Shown in pieces: positions 1-13,600 of a DNA stretch of 64,000 nt. The stretch's first letter is position 1, and the number at the start of each line of letters is the position of its first letter. This DNA comes from Hemicentrotus pulcherrimus (taxonomy: Eukaryota > Echinodermata > Echinoidea > Camarodonta > Strongylocentrotidae), in assembly GCA_003118195.1 (NCBI GenBank), contig BEXV01000223.1:134211-198210 (forward strand). Direction: 5' to 3'. The translations under genes and the position numbers were made by a program. The notes under the pieces are model-generated. The model saw nothing but the letters and a program-made list of their open reading frames with translations, was not told the DNA's origin and ran no database searches.

Positions 1-3000
1 AGTCCGGCACCAGTATAGCAGCCAAGCCCTCTACCACCGGTCAAGCCCCTGCTGCTGCTGCAGCAGCTCCTGCTGAAGAAGGGACCAAGAACGATATGCA
101 GATCAAGGCCATCCTGCAGAATCCTGAGATCATCCTGGTGGCTGACTCAAGCACCAAGGACACCAATGCTCTCATCCTGCAGGTCAGTATGTAGAAATAT
201 TTGTTGATAGATCCCTTCAGCTGCTGTAGGAAATGGCATCGGCATTGATGAAAACTAAATAAGGTAGTGTTTGATGTAATACAGAAACGTGGCATTTCAT
301 TGCACTCAGATTTAGGGATCGCACTGAGTGACGCATATAAGCTCTTTAAAGAGTACATGTGGCTTTGATTTTATGGCCTGCTGTATAGAGTTATGTTTTT
401 GTGAGACGGAGCAAATGCTTTCGTTTAGGTACACCTCCAGTGTATAATCCATAGATACCATTGTTGGTATTTTGATGGATTTATCATGTAGTGGATTATG
501 CAGTGCAGATAAAGATAATGTGTTGATGGGGGTCTGCTGTGTTTTGGAAATAGTGTTTGTTAAAATCTGAATGATCCTGCAGATGTGATGAAGATGTTGC
601 TTTTTCTTGTAGGCATCAGGTGAGGTGAACCTGATCCAATCTGATGGTACCATGAAGATGACTGGAGGACTACCTATGCTTAGGATTGATGCTTGTCCAT
701 TCAAGGAAGAGCTCAGGAAAGGAAGAACCAGCAAGGTAAATGAAATGTAATAAACATCCAACAACTAATTAATATACTTTGAATATCCTGTTTATGATGT
801 TATGCATGGAAAGAACAGTCTCATTGTTACTAGTGTGCTCATCGTTTTGAGTTTTATCAGCATTCATAAAACCAATGTTTTACTTAGTATTGTGATTATC
901 TTGAGAGTTCTTCATAAAGTGTTGTAGGTAAACAAGTTAACTGCAATTTTTTTAGGGAGCAGAAAGAATTCATTTAATCCATTTCGAGAGCAGAGACTCC
1001 AAACCTGTATGTTTAGTAATCAGTTTATTTCTTTTTATCTGAAAAAGTGAACAAAATCGGTTTCAGAGAAAGTGACGGCAAGCTCACATCCGACAATGAG
1101 AGGGTTTGCTCCTTTACTAGATTAGACTATCCAGTAGGTTAAATGAACAATAATCATTACATCAACGTGGTACAGTTTCATAATTCTCCTTCCTGTTTGC
1201 CCACAGGTTCTTGTGCCATGCCACATTGACTTCCACCTGAGTTCCCCTGAAGGTCAGGGGCAGAGGATCTCAGTAGACCTCCCAGAGCTGGTCCTTAATA
1301 TCTCACCAGAGACGGTCAAGATTCTCTCTGCTGTGGCTCAAACTGTTTCCCCCTCTAAAGTAAGGGAACAAAGTTTTTACGGTCAGATGGATGATCTAGG
1401 ATCCCATTGCAAGAATCTGTCTTTAGTCTAAGTTCACATACTGTTTGTTGAATCACATGGGTGTTCTAAATGGATGGAGAATGATGTTCTATTACAAGGT
1501 GCCCTTGTCCTATTCTGTCTTTTCAAATACCAAGTCTTTAGTGGTACTATGTACTTAGAAAGAAACATGATGAGATCTGGTTTTTCTAATTGATAACCTT
1601 ATTGTTCTAGGTAACCACATGATATCTGTTATGTGATCTGTGTATAAAAAAATGACACATATTATCCAGTGGGTTCAAGGAAAATCAATTTTTTTTTTTT
1701 TTAATTCAGCCCTCCGTAGGCAGATTGTATCACAAGACCTTGATAAATGAAAGGATCTTTCCCTGCTATATGTGTTTTTGACTAAAATATGAATGTAATA
1801 TCTTTGTGTGTTGAGACCAAGAAGTGAAAGGGTTTTTTCTTGATCAGTGTTTTTGACTTTGAAATTAAGATATGAATTTATCACCATTGCATTTTTAGGC
1901 TGAAGAAGAGGAAGAGAAGAAGAAGGCTGTTGATATGTCGGATGTATGGGATGTGAAACATCTAAAAACAAGCGACTTCTGGTTCCTCCATCAAGATGAA
2001 GGTAAGTAAGCACCCTATCATCTTCAAAAATCTTTCTCTCAGTTTTAAAAAGAAATTTTAAATATAATCTAATCCACTCTTTGAAATGCTTGTAAATTGA
2101 AGATGAAGTTGAGTACACTTTTTACATGTGAAACTTTATGGTTTTGAAATAGAAATGAGAGTCCTAAAATGAGGTTGAGCTCGGAAAGGAGCCCTCTAAT
2201 TCCTCTCAGCATTCTTAGCATCATTCCAATGGCCATCGGGAGAAGAATTGTTCGCTAATGTTTAATTATTTACTCACGATGACTCTTTCAACTTTCACGT
2301 GGTTCTGATTTAGATGAATTCAGCCAGATACTCTCTCAGGTATCCTTAATGACTCATTATTCTTTCAGGTGCTGATGTAGATGACTTCACACTTCCTCTG
2401 GTCCCCGTAGTGCCCCCTCCCCAGCAGGTAGAGGAGCTAGTGGCCAACATTAAGACCATTGTAGTGAAGATTGAGGCTGCCAGTGGACGACGCTTTGTCC
2501 CTATGCTCATCCTAGAGGCCAGCATGCATGCCATCGTCAAGGACTGGTCCTCCCGGGTGAGTAAAGCTGAAAACCTCTACAGGGTTGTAAACGTGAATAA
2601 ATTGCAACTGTATGCAACAAAGCTCTTAGCTCTGTGCTAAGAGATTCAGAAATGTGAAGCATATTATACATCTTTTCTTTTAATGCTGCGGTTCATGATG
2701 TCATATCTGAACCGAGCTTAATAGTGAAACTAGGATTTCTTGTCAATCCTAGAATTGAGTGCTGTGGAGTACAAATGAGATATTCCCTCACATCCGTGCC
2801 ATTCATTCTTTCCTGAATATCTATAGACACATCACTGTCAAACTCTCTCACAATATCTCCCCTTTTTAAAACATAAGTATTCACTAAGTGAAAGGCTAGC
2901 CTTGAATGTCAATATTTATTGTTTGCTCCATTTATGAAATGTAATATATGTATGTGGCAAATCTGTGATATTGTAATGAAATTATTGAAATTGATAAATA

Positions 3001-6000
3001 GACACAATTTTAACCCGGACTCTCTCTGCCATATATATTTTGTATTCATTTAGGTCTGGTCTAATTCTTTCTCCCTCATAAACTTCTGAAGGAAAGAGAT
3101 GACACATAGTTAAAGATTCTGTTAGTTATCTTGACCTTGATATGAAATTCACATTGTATGAACTTTACAGACGAAAAGACTTTGTTGTAAAATTGATATT
3201 TTGGGGGGTTGTGTTTTGATTGTAGTTGTATGTTGAGAGCCACATGAAGTTGGAAGTTTCAACATACAACGAGAAGGTTGCAGCATGGGAGCCATTGATT
3301 GAGTCCATCGAGCAGCCTAATGAGAAGTACATCCCATGGAGTCTCTCTGTTAATGTAAGTATAGCTTTGGAAGACATAAGACAAACTTAACTCTAAGTTG
3401 GACTTGAATATTATGGGTGCCATTTGTAGCCTTAAAATAAAATATATTCAAAAGCACAATTCAGGTATTTTAGACTTTTCATAAATTCCACATCAAGAAC
3501 ATGGAATCTCCTTGATAGTAGAAAATATGCATGACTCGAATCAACATTTTATGCCTTTTAAAAGAACTGTTACACAATATTTTTCAAAGATGCTAACGGC
3601 TTTCCATAATTGTTAAGTCCAACTTAAAGATAAGATCAACTTAAGATCTTTGTGAAACACCCCCCAGTAGTTATTAAGAATTATGATCATTATGGTCATT
3701 GTTAGATTATTGAACCTTGATACCTCTTTAATCATGTGCTTATAATCATTCATTGCAATTAACTTTTATTTAAATATTTTTAAAAGTTTGAAATCAAGAA
3801 TCTCAAATTTTAAGCTCTTAACTATCTGTTGTAACACCCTCCCAGATACTGAATAATAAAAGAATCATATTCATCCATTTTACCTATATCTTTAGTAGTT
3901 TTAGGAGCTGAAGTTGCTTTGTTCTTTTTTTTTTTATTGGAAGGGGGGGGGGTCAAAATATTCCTATGAATACTAAATTTATCTGTAAGGATGTGAGAAA
4001 AAAATTGTTGTAGTCATTAGGTCTTAATGTGTTTATTTTACAAAGAGAGCTAGGGTATTCAAATGATATAACCAACATTGTGAAATCTTGCTACAGGTGG
4101 TCAAGAATGATGACCTGCTGGATGCCGGCTCAACTACCGTCTCCTCAGAAGACGAGGACAGCGATAACGTGAGCCTTGCCCCTCCAGCCATGACTGTCAC
4201 TGTGTCTGCAGAAGAAACACTTCAGATGACAGTCACAAAGACATCACTGGCACTCTTCAATAAACTAGGACAGGTAAGATCTAGCAGGAGAATGAATGAG
4301 AACTTGGGAGTTGAAGGGCAAGGCAGGGCAATCAAAGTTGGTTGTGCTAATTTTCAGGGATTTGTGTAAAGAGGGGGAAGGATAGTGAGGGAAAGAAAGG
4401 AAAATAGAGAGAGAGAGTAGGGAAAAGGAAGAAGACAGTGAGTAAGTGGTACAGCAATACTATGAAATGATACGATGCGGCAGGGTAAATAAGAAGTAAG
4501 TTTGACACTGTAAATATGCAATCATTACGATAAGATGTAAAATGAAACAACAAATACATGTATATTGTGTCATACTATTAAATGCTGTAAACCATCATCG
4601 TTATACCATTTAACCATTTATTTGGGAGAATGAAGTTGGATTTTATTTTGCTTACATGTTCTTTGAGACAGGTATGTATAGTTTTTTCTCTTCCACAGGT
4701 GTTTGGTCAAGCGATGGCAGAACCAACAACATCATTGAAAGACACTGATGTCATCCCAGCTTGCACTGTAACCAACCAAACAGGAGTAGCTATTACTGTC
4801 AAACCTGGTTCCTACTATCAGGTAAGCAATACAACTTGAGCTTTGCATAATCACTTCAAGGAAACATGTGTTCATAGGGATGATAATGTTTACAAAGTGG
4901 TTAGAAACAAGGTGGTTTAAGATCTAATTAGATGATGATTTGAATTGTGATGTTTTTAAAGGCAAATTAGTCTATAAACTATATTTTATGCTTTTTGATT
5001 ACTAAGAAACATACCCGGTAATTTTTTTTCTTCAATTTATAATGGAGTTCTACCTCAGCTGTAGACCAGTGATCAAGTATCTGTGAGGTCCTGGGTTCAA
5101 AACCAAGCTGATGCTGTAGTGCCTTTTAGTAGGATATTAATCCTCATTACCAATTTCTTTGAAAAGGACCGAAGCCCTAGGCCCCCAAGTTGCTTACTAA
5201 GATGTACATACTCTTTTCCCAGCTGTTAGGTCAATTGTGGAAAACAAATCAGTATTAATCATCATTATGACAACTTCTTTATCAATTGTTATTTATCATC
5301 TGTTTTCATTAATGCATTGATGTGAATGTAAAGAGGAAGATGATTGGGTTGATGATACATGAATTCATTGTTTGATGGCCTTCTCTTTTGGAATTACAGA
5401 GACCCAAGACTGGAGATGTAGCTTCTGTCAAGCACACAGAGAGCATTGATTTGGATGTATCAGAGAAGGTCAGAGCAAGCAAGAAGATGGCTGTGGTCAA
5501 CAAATCACCCATCTCACCCTCTGATATGGAACTCTCCATTCAGGTCAGTATTTTCCCTACTCCTGCCCCCTCCCTCCCCCATTTTTTTTAACCTTAATGT
5601 TTAAGGAGAGATGTCCCTATTAGTTCAAATATAGATTTTCTCATCAGTGCTAATAATAATGATCCTAATGAGTATTGACATTTGTAGGAAAGGTCATAGC
5701 AGTTATGAATTCAGTAAGTTACATTTCAGATTACAAACAAAGCTACCAACTCCATCCAAACCTGTTATTTAAATCAGGGTATTTATAACTAGCAGAGATC
5801 TGGGAAAGTTCACTGAATTAATATATGTACATTTAAAACAAAGTTGCTAATATCATGAAACGGGCCACTGGCTTATTTTTTATATAGTGTTTTGTTTTGC
5901 CTGTGATTGTAAGTAAATGATATATTTCACTACAATTTTCACTTTATTCAACGGCATGTAGAAATATGTTCTTCATTTTCCTGTACAACATTAAAAAATG

Positions 6001-7672
6001 TACACATTTTGAAGAAAAAAAGGATATCTCTGAGATTGTGGGGCAACAGATTACTTAATTTCTCTCTCTCTTCTTACTTCCTCCCAACTTTTAACAATAC
6101 CTCTTTAAAATGAAAATGATAAATATTCAGTTTCTGTTTTTTATAATAGGTTGAGGGGTATGAGGAGCTCCACCATATCCCGATAGTACAGGCAGGTAAC
6201 GTCCTCTACAACCTACAACCACTCAAGAAGTCTACAGAGAAGGTCTTCTCTGTCACCCTAGAGATCAAGGCAACCCTTGACATGAGAAAGGTCATTGTCA
6301 GGTCACCACTTCAGGTATGCAGCAGTCAGCAATGTCGAAATGAAATGTTACCCATCATTTCTGGAATATTTTTTTATTTAAACATTTTCAATTCATTTCT
6401 ATTGTTGTTTCATTTAGTAAAGTTCATCTTATAAGATAATTGTGGATTTAAATTTGTTTGAAAATGACAGTTCGATCGCTTTCCCCTTTGTGATGACAGT
6501 TGTATATTTCCGAAAACAGTTACTGTTTAAATGAATAGAAGTACACATGAATGATAAAGGGGAATGAGGCTCCAAATCAAATCCTCATTTTCAGGTTTGC
6601 ACCACATGTTATAAAGTTTAGAGCAACACATGCCACCTTACTCGGTCTTTCAGGTGTATAACATTCATGACATCTTTTTTCAGAGTAATGTGTCATTTTG
6701 TTTTTCTTCAGCAATGCTGATATTTCAAGACAAGGAAGCATAACACAATCGAACCATGATAATTGATCATTCATTTTGTTCTGTTTATTCCATTTCCTCG
6801 CCAGATTTTCAATCACTTTGACAAAGCAGTTGACATCTACACCAGAGACTCTACCATTGTGAAGAAGCTTGGTGAAGTCCAACCCAATGAGAGTTATGTA
6901 GTACCCCTTCATGTAGCTCACACCCAGGAACTACTCGCTAAACCAGTGGATGACAGGTATGATAAAGGCTACATTTAGCATCAAGATACTAATGTAACAT
7001 TACAATATATGATTTATTTTTGTTTGTAGCTGGATGGTCACTGTTAATGAATGGTCAGTGTTTATTTTTTTCTGTAGATATATTTGTTAAGCTGTAGAAG
7101 GTTAGTACAGGTTGAATGTCCAAACAGATTGGAAAGTGTGCTAAACTGAGAAAAAAATAGCAGTATCTGATGCAATGGACTGGAAATAACAGGTGGATTT
7201 TGCTTTTATTAAAGAGAAGACTTGTACATGTATAAAATTGACATATTTTTAAAACTAGTGGTTTATCATGACAATGGAGTAGCAAAATACCAAAACATCC
7301 CCTAGGACAACTACCCCACATGAAAAGTACCTGATCAAGCAGTAATCACCCCTTGTTAAGACTGAGGGTCATTTGTTGGGTGGGGAAGGGGAGTAGGGGT
7401 TATACTTATTTCAGGGGTAGTACTATTATTGTAGGACACAGGCATTAGAATTAAAATTCATAAAATCTGGGGAAGGAATGATGGCAGTATTTGAAGAAAA
7501 GAAAAAAAGAAGTAATAACAACACTCTTATCTTCATTTTTTCTAGCCATCTGATGTGTGACCAGCCTATATTGTATGAGAATCTCTGGAAAGAGAAGATG
7601 GCTGCTGGTAAGAAGCAGGTCACATTCAGGTGCCCTGCCAAGGTTGCTGGATACACACCACTATTCTTCAAT
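1..7672 (+). CDS. VPS13: VPS13 exons 1-12 (mid-region)
   Basis: Exons lie at 1-182 (partial), 613-735, 1207-1359, 1899-2001, 2369-2556, 3226-3354, 4097-4273, 4699-4821, 5400-5543, 6150-6314, 6805-6956 and 7546-7672 and encode fragment residues 1-588. Exon 1 has an alanine-rich linker ([13 protein letters not shown]). Exon 4 opens with an acidic/lysine cluster and then WDVKHLK. Exons 5-6 hold [18 protein letters not shown] and [15 protein letters not shown], typical of VPS13A/C. Exon 7 has an acidic SSEDEDSDN loop. These parts form the long beta-sheet lipid groove and the start of the adaptor-binding region; the domain boundaries are inferred from the family. Introns are 217-742 bp and hold no other gene, but they do contain a MITE (3376-3665) and a SINE remnant (about 5046-5215). 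Confidence 0.9.
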
Positions 7673-10600
7673 GTAAGTAAATGAATACATACTTTACGTT
7701 CTACTCTCACGTTGAATTTGTAGAATGTTAAAATCTAGTTTCCTCATTTGAGGGTGCTATAGATGACCATCAGGAGTTAACGTCTGCACAATTTTTGAGT
7801 GGATGATCGAGACTCGAGAGTAATAGCAATTTGTGTGCTGTTTGAATACTAGATGTATCTATTGAAAGTAGAATGCAAATTGATTGGTAGAGTGAAATTA
7901 AACTTGTGTAATGTTCAAAGCATACATGTTAAATGCATATGCTCCTCACATACATCTTTATGATGTAATATTGTTATTTTCTGTATACAAAACAGGGAGA
8001 AAGTGCTTGCTTTTGTCTTTGGGATCATTGAGACATCAAGAAGAACCATTTTATTCACAATGTTTGTGTTTTTTGGTATGTCTCCTTTTTCTATTGGCTC
8101 TGAAGTTAATGATTTGGTGGCATCAGATGGTGAGTTGTGTTTTATCTGTTCATGTTTTAACAGTATTGTTTAATTTGTTTCTGATTCAGGTTCAAATTCT
8201 GGAGGATGCATTGTTAGATGTCAAAGGAACATCGCTTCATTCTCCCAAGTATAACATCCATCTTCACCCGGTAGTATCTCTCCGGAATCTCCTTCCAATC
8301 CCCATCTACTACACACTACAGGTAAGAAACCACCATTTCATTGTCCTCTTTAGAATCTTTCATGTATTGCAGTTGAACCAGCAACAATTTATGTCGAGTG
8401 TCACTTTTTGCCAAGTTGCTTTCAAGAGGCGATTGTGTTGTAAAATGATATATACTGTTTAAAATCTATAACGTTTGGATTAACATTATAGAGAGATTAA
8501 AAGAACAGAAACTGATATGAGCACAATTGTTTTAGTTAATACAATTTAGGACTGGATAATGTTTAGCTGCAAAGCTTTACTCTTTCTTTATTGTTTCTAA
8601 ATGACAGTGTATAATTCTGTCATCATACTAGCGACTGGTAGGGGTTATTAAAGTGTATTTTTTAGCTTTGAGTACAAAATGTTGTTGTCAATCCTGCAGA
8701 ATGCATTGCTTATAATGTCTATGATTTATAGTATAATCTATGCATTGCTTTCTCTTTTATGTCATCTTGAAATTGAAGGGTTCGGCAGATGAAGTGAAGA
8801 TTGAGCCATGCGAGCAGAGCAAGATGTTTAATGTGGAACTTGCTAAGACCATGATGTTTGTCAGGGTAAGTATACGCAGGCCATTTATATCTGCTCTTCA
8901 TCTGGTGGTATCTCTATTATTTTTGTTTAAAAAAGTGCATTAATGTAGTTTTCATGAAAATGAATGTCATTGAATACTGTATCAACAAATTGATGTCATC
9001 TATTTGTGTGTGGAGTTGAAGATTTATCGCCTTCTACTTTAATTAAAATAATTTCATTCCACATGAAATTTGTGAGATGTAAGAATGATTTTTAAATAAA
9101 CAAAACCAGCATAGTGGGCCACTTCACAAACACACATAATATCAAAGTATTCTAGTGGAAAGATAACTTTGGTTATGTGTAGGAATGTTATATCAGAATG
9201 TGATATGCACCATACAAGAACTGACTGTCATTACATCTTACATTGTCCATAGATTGAAGACTACAATGACATGGAATGGCGTGGGGAGATGACCCTTCGT
9301 ACCACCCTACAGGAGTACTCTCAGCTTGGATTCAGAGGACCTGATAACAAGTGGACAGAGGCTGGTGTCTGGTATGATTATAGCCAGGGATTCATTGATA
9401 TGGCAATGTTTGTACCCTACACACTCATCAACAAGACTGGACTACCAATTGCCTACAAGGTCAGTCATAGTTCAAAGGCGGGTCAAATTTGAATTAAAAT
9501 GGGCTATGCATAGAAAGTTCTAGGGGTGTGAATGCATTTGCTTGAGAGTCTAGTATGAAACAGACTTGGGGTACGATTGAATGCTTCTACAAATTTAGAA
9601 GTTCAGATCCTTTTGGAGAACATACATTTGATTTCTGATAAATGGGAGTACAGCTAACTTTCTGTCGTGAGAAATTCATCTTGGACAGCACCCTATGATT
9701 CTATGACAATTTGGTAACATTCCAAATTCCAATTCTCCCAATGTGTTTTCATAAGTAAACTGTAAGGGACACTTTATTTGAAATGGATTATGTAACATGA
9801 TCAGAGATGGTACTAAAATGGAGAGGTATAAAACCTGTCATATATCATGTTATAGGAAGTCAAAGCAGTTTACTTTAGCTAATGAAAAATCCTGGAACTT
9901 CAAAAAACTACCAACAATTTAGTGTTTGTATGAAATTATTTGTCCTTCTCATAAACAACTGTATAACTATTACCCTTCTATTTTATTGCAGCATTAAAAA
10001 CATGTCATAAAAACTGACTTACATGGCAGAAGTCTTGTACTTTCTGAGAATGTTAAAGTAAATACAAGTCATGCCAATGATAAAGGGAGGGAGGTATATT
10101 ACCACTAACATGCATCTTTTAAAAGCTTTAGATTTGCTTTGTGTGTTTCATTACATGACTGACAGGGAGGAGGAGAGGAGCAGATAGAGCATCCGGCTGA
10201 TAAAGAGGGTCCCATCTTCTTCTCCTATCCATCCAAGGCCTTCAGCCCTGGCAAGAACAAGGTAAACATTGTGTTATCAAATATATGTGCATATCCAAAA
10301 TCATAATGATACCCTTCTGTACCTCAGCACACAATATCTCAATTTAAAACTAAAATGCAAGCTATCTTATATCTAGTTGAAATGTTTTACAAAAACATAA
10401 CAAATCACAGTGTCACCATATTGATCCATAGAGAAATAAAGATTTGTATATCATTAATTGAATTCAAGATATTGATCCTTGTTGTATATTGAGGAAACTA
10501 CCATGGTGTGGATGAGGTGAACATCTTGTGGAAACCAAGTCAAGCTTATTGGTAGAAGGTCCTCCATTCATTCAAAAAAGTATATTATGTACATATTGAT

Positions 10601-13600
10601 GGATAAAAGTCATTAGTACTTCATGATTTTTATTGATTATTCAAAACTCATTTTAAAGGAGTAGGAAAAGATTTATAATTGACTGATGAATAACAATGAT
10701 AGAAATGCAGCTGACTATTAGAAAGCTGATTAAGCATGAAATACATTTCACTAAACTCTGATAATATCAAGCACTACAACAAACCTGTATTTCCCTGTAT
10801 TTCAATATGTTGATTGATAAACAACAACAACAAAAGCCACCACCAACACTCCTTTTATTCTCCCAAATGACCATCAACCCTGTAATTCTCTGTATATTCT
10901 AATAAGTAACAACAACGTTGTCAACAACAACAATCATCCTCCTTTTTCTCCAAAGTAACCACATTTCTTGTATGTTCTTGACCTTAGATCCAGCTGAAAG
11001 TTGGAGAATCACAATGGTCAGACAAATTCTCACTGGATACAGTGGGAAGTTCTGGGTTCATCTCATGCAAGATGTCCCATAAGGACTATGAGGTGAGCAT
11101 CTCCAACCTTAACAATTTTGTTATATTCTTTAAATTTGTTTAATTAAAGAATAAAAAAGAAACTATATTAATTATTCATATCAAACTCATTGTCTTACAC
11201 TTGTCATCCTACTTCACTATGTAATTGAATTAGAAATGTCAAATTACTTGTTTTATCCAGTTCATACAATCATATATATGTGTAGTGAAAGTGCTTTCCT
11301 TAATTTGCCTAATTCATTGTGTAGAATTTTTTATATGTATCCATACTAGTGTTTTGAACATAAATCATAGTCTTAAGTTGTGACCATTTGTATTGCAATA
11401 TTGTGATTTTACTGTTGCTCATTAATTTTCATAATCACCTTTTATTGAATTTCTCATATTTGTCTCATTCTGATAATCAAGTTTTGTCCATTACATTCGA
11501 TATATGAATAAGTAGACTAGAAGGCTTTAGATCTTTTATCTGTGCTATAAATGCATGTCATTATGGGGCTTTTTACATGATTGTGTTATACATCAAAGAA
11601 AACACCCTTATAGAATTAAATTTCTGTGATTATATGTCATGGTTAAATTCTTGCCATCTCAGACAACCAAATTGACACGTTTGGATATATATTTTGTATT
11701 TCGCAACCAAACATAGAGACAGACCATCAAATTAGAAGGGTAGTTGTCTAAGGGTCACAGATCAAGATAATTAGTTCTTATTCCAAGTTATCCTTCCATT
11801 TATCTGGAACAAATACTTGTACAAGTTTAGAAAATGGATGTTACTTGCTTCATTGTCCAATACTTAAATGATATCTCTGAAGATGTTACATGTGGAGATG
11901 TATATTATAGTTAATGGCCTATTGCTGTCTGTAGTTACATGAATTGATATCAAATTTCTCTATTCACAAAAGAGAAAATCGATAAATTTTGGATATGAAA
12001 TCTGGTGACATGGCATGTATAGTTTTAGAATAGCAGTGGGCATGATATCCTATAATCTAGGCTGAATGATTGAACAGGTGTATAATATACTTTTATACCT
12101 TTGCTTGTACCTTTCTAGGTATTAGGACTAATGCTTGTAAGTAGTTTATAATTGAGCCTTTTGCACAAGAGTACCATGTTGTACTTTCTGTTGAAGCGTT
12201 TTGTTCTTTGCCTGACAACTAACTTTTGTGATGGTTTATGTATTAAAGGTGGGCTTCTGCAGGATAAATATAATTATTGCAAGGTGAAAAGCCCACCAGA
12301 AAAAAAAAATCCTCCTTGTAATTTTTGTAAACCATAATAAAACATGTTTTGCAGGGGTATGTAATAAGCTGTTGCTATTTGCATTCAGCCATACATTTCC
12401 CCCTTCCATACAAAGCATGGTCCCAACCACAGACTTAAAGTATGACTTAAAAGAAGTAATCATGAAATTCACACAAAGGTAAATTACATGATAGTTATGA
12501 TTTTTGACATTTTGTTCTTTCTTCCTTCATCTATAATGTTGAATTATGTATTAGAGCTTAATAAGCATTGTCTGACTTAAGTGTTAACTAACAAGTGTTT
12601 CTATACAGAATTGTGTTTTGAAATACTGCCAACTTTATATTTTGCATTGAAAAGATATTTTGTGCAATTGATTTTTTTTTTTTTTTTTTTTNNNNNNNNN
12701 NNNNNNNNNNNNNNNNNNNNNNNNNNNNNNNNNNNNNNNNNNNNNNNNNCCTTTTGGGGGGGGGGGAGGAGGGGTGTAATAGAATCTGGTAAAAAATAAT
12801 GACAAAGAAACACAAATCTAGCAAAATACAGAGAACAAGAAACCTGTAGATGAACTGAGAGATAATTTAGTGCACACCATTAGAAAATTTGCAAAGAGAA
12901 TTAAAAAAAACATTTTTTAAAGGTAAAGACTAGTATTGGAAACGCCCCAATTTCAAAAAATGAAATGGAAGCTCTTATTACCAATCGTGAAAGAATATGT
13001 TTTGACTAATACATGATGATAACAATTTTGCCGGGAAACCGCCTACTAATTGATATATTTGGTCAATTAGTTTATCTATTGGCATGTGAGGGATAAACGC
13101 ATGTGTTGCGCACGTGTGCGTGGTCCCATATACATTTTTCTGTGTACTTGCTTGTAACTTTACGAAGACTGGGCCAAATTTCTTATCATTTTGATGATTC
13201 TAGAACCTTGCAGTACACACCAATACTTATGATATGCTAGATGATCAACCTTTTCGGATCGATTCCACAACTTTTCTTTCACAATGCAATCGCATGACCA
13301 TAACTGGTCTTTATCTTTAACAAAAACTAAATATATAAGTTCAGTATTTTGTAAACTTGTATTCTTTTAAATTCTTTAACCTTTTGCTCCAAGCAGCACT
13401 GATTTGCTTTATCACTCTGTTTGGACTTCAGCATGCTCATTGTTCAGTCATGATAACATTGGCATATTACTTTTGAAATATTCAAAACTAGATTTTACAT
13501 GAAGAAATGCATCATACTCTTGTAGAAAAATTGGGTAATCGGATAAGAGCATTCCGGTTTCATATTGATGAACTAGACTAGTTTGACTAAACATTCCTGA

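Noticed and set aside
7911..8462. Long + strand open frame of about 180 codons
   Set aside because: It runs through introns on both sides of VPS13 exon 13; only 8190-8321 has splice sites and conservation.
12581..12824. Open frames spanning the N gap on both strands
   Set aside because: They are artefacts of unknown bases and homopolymers.
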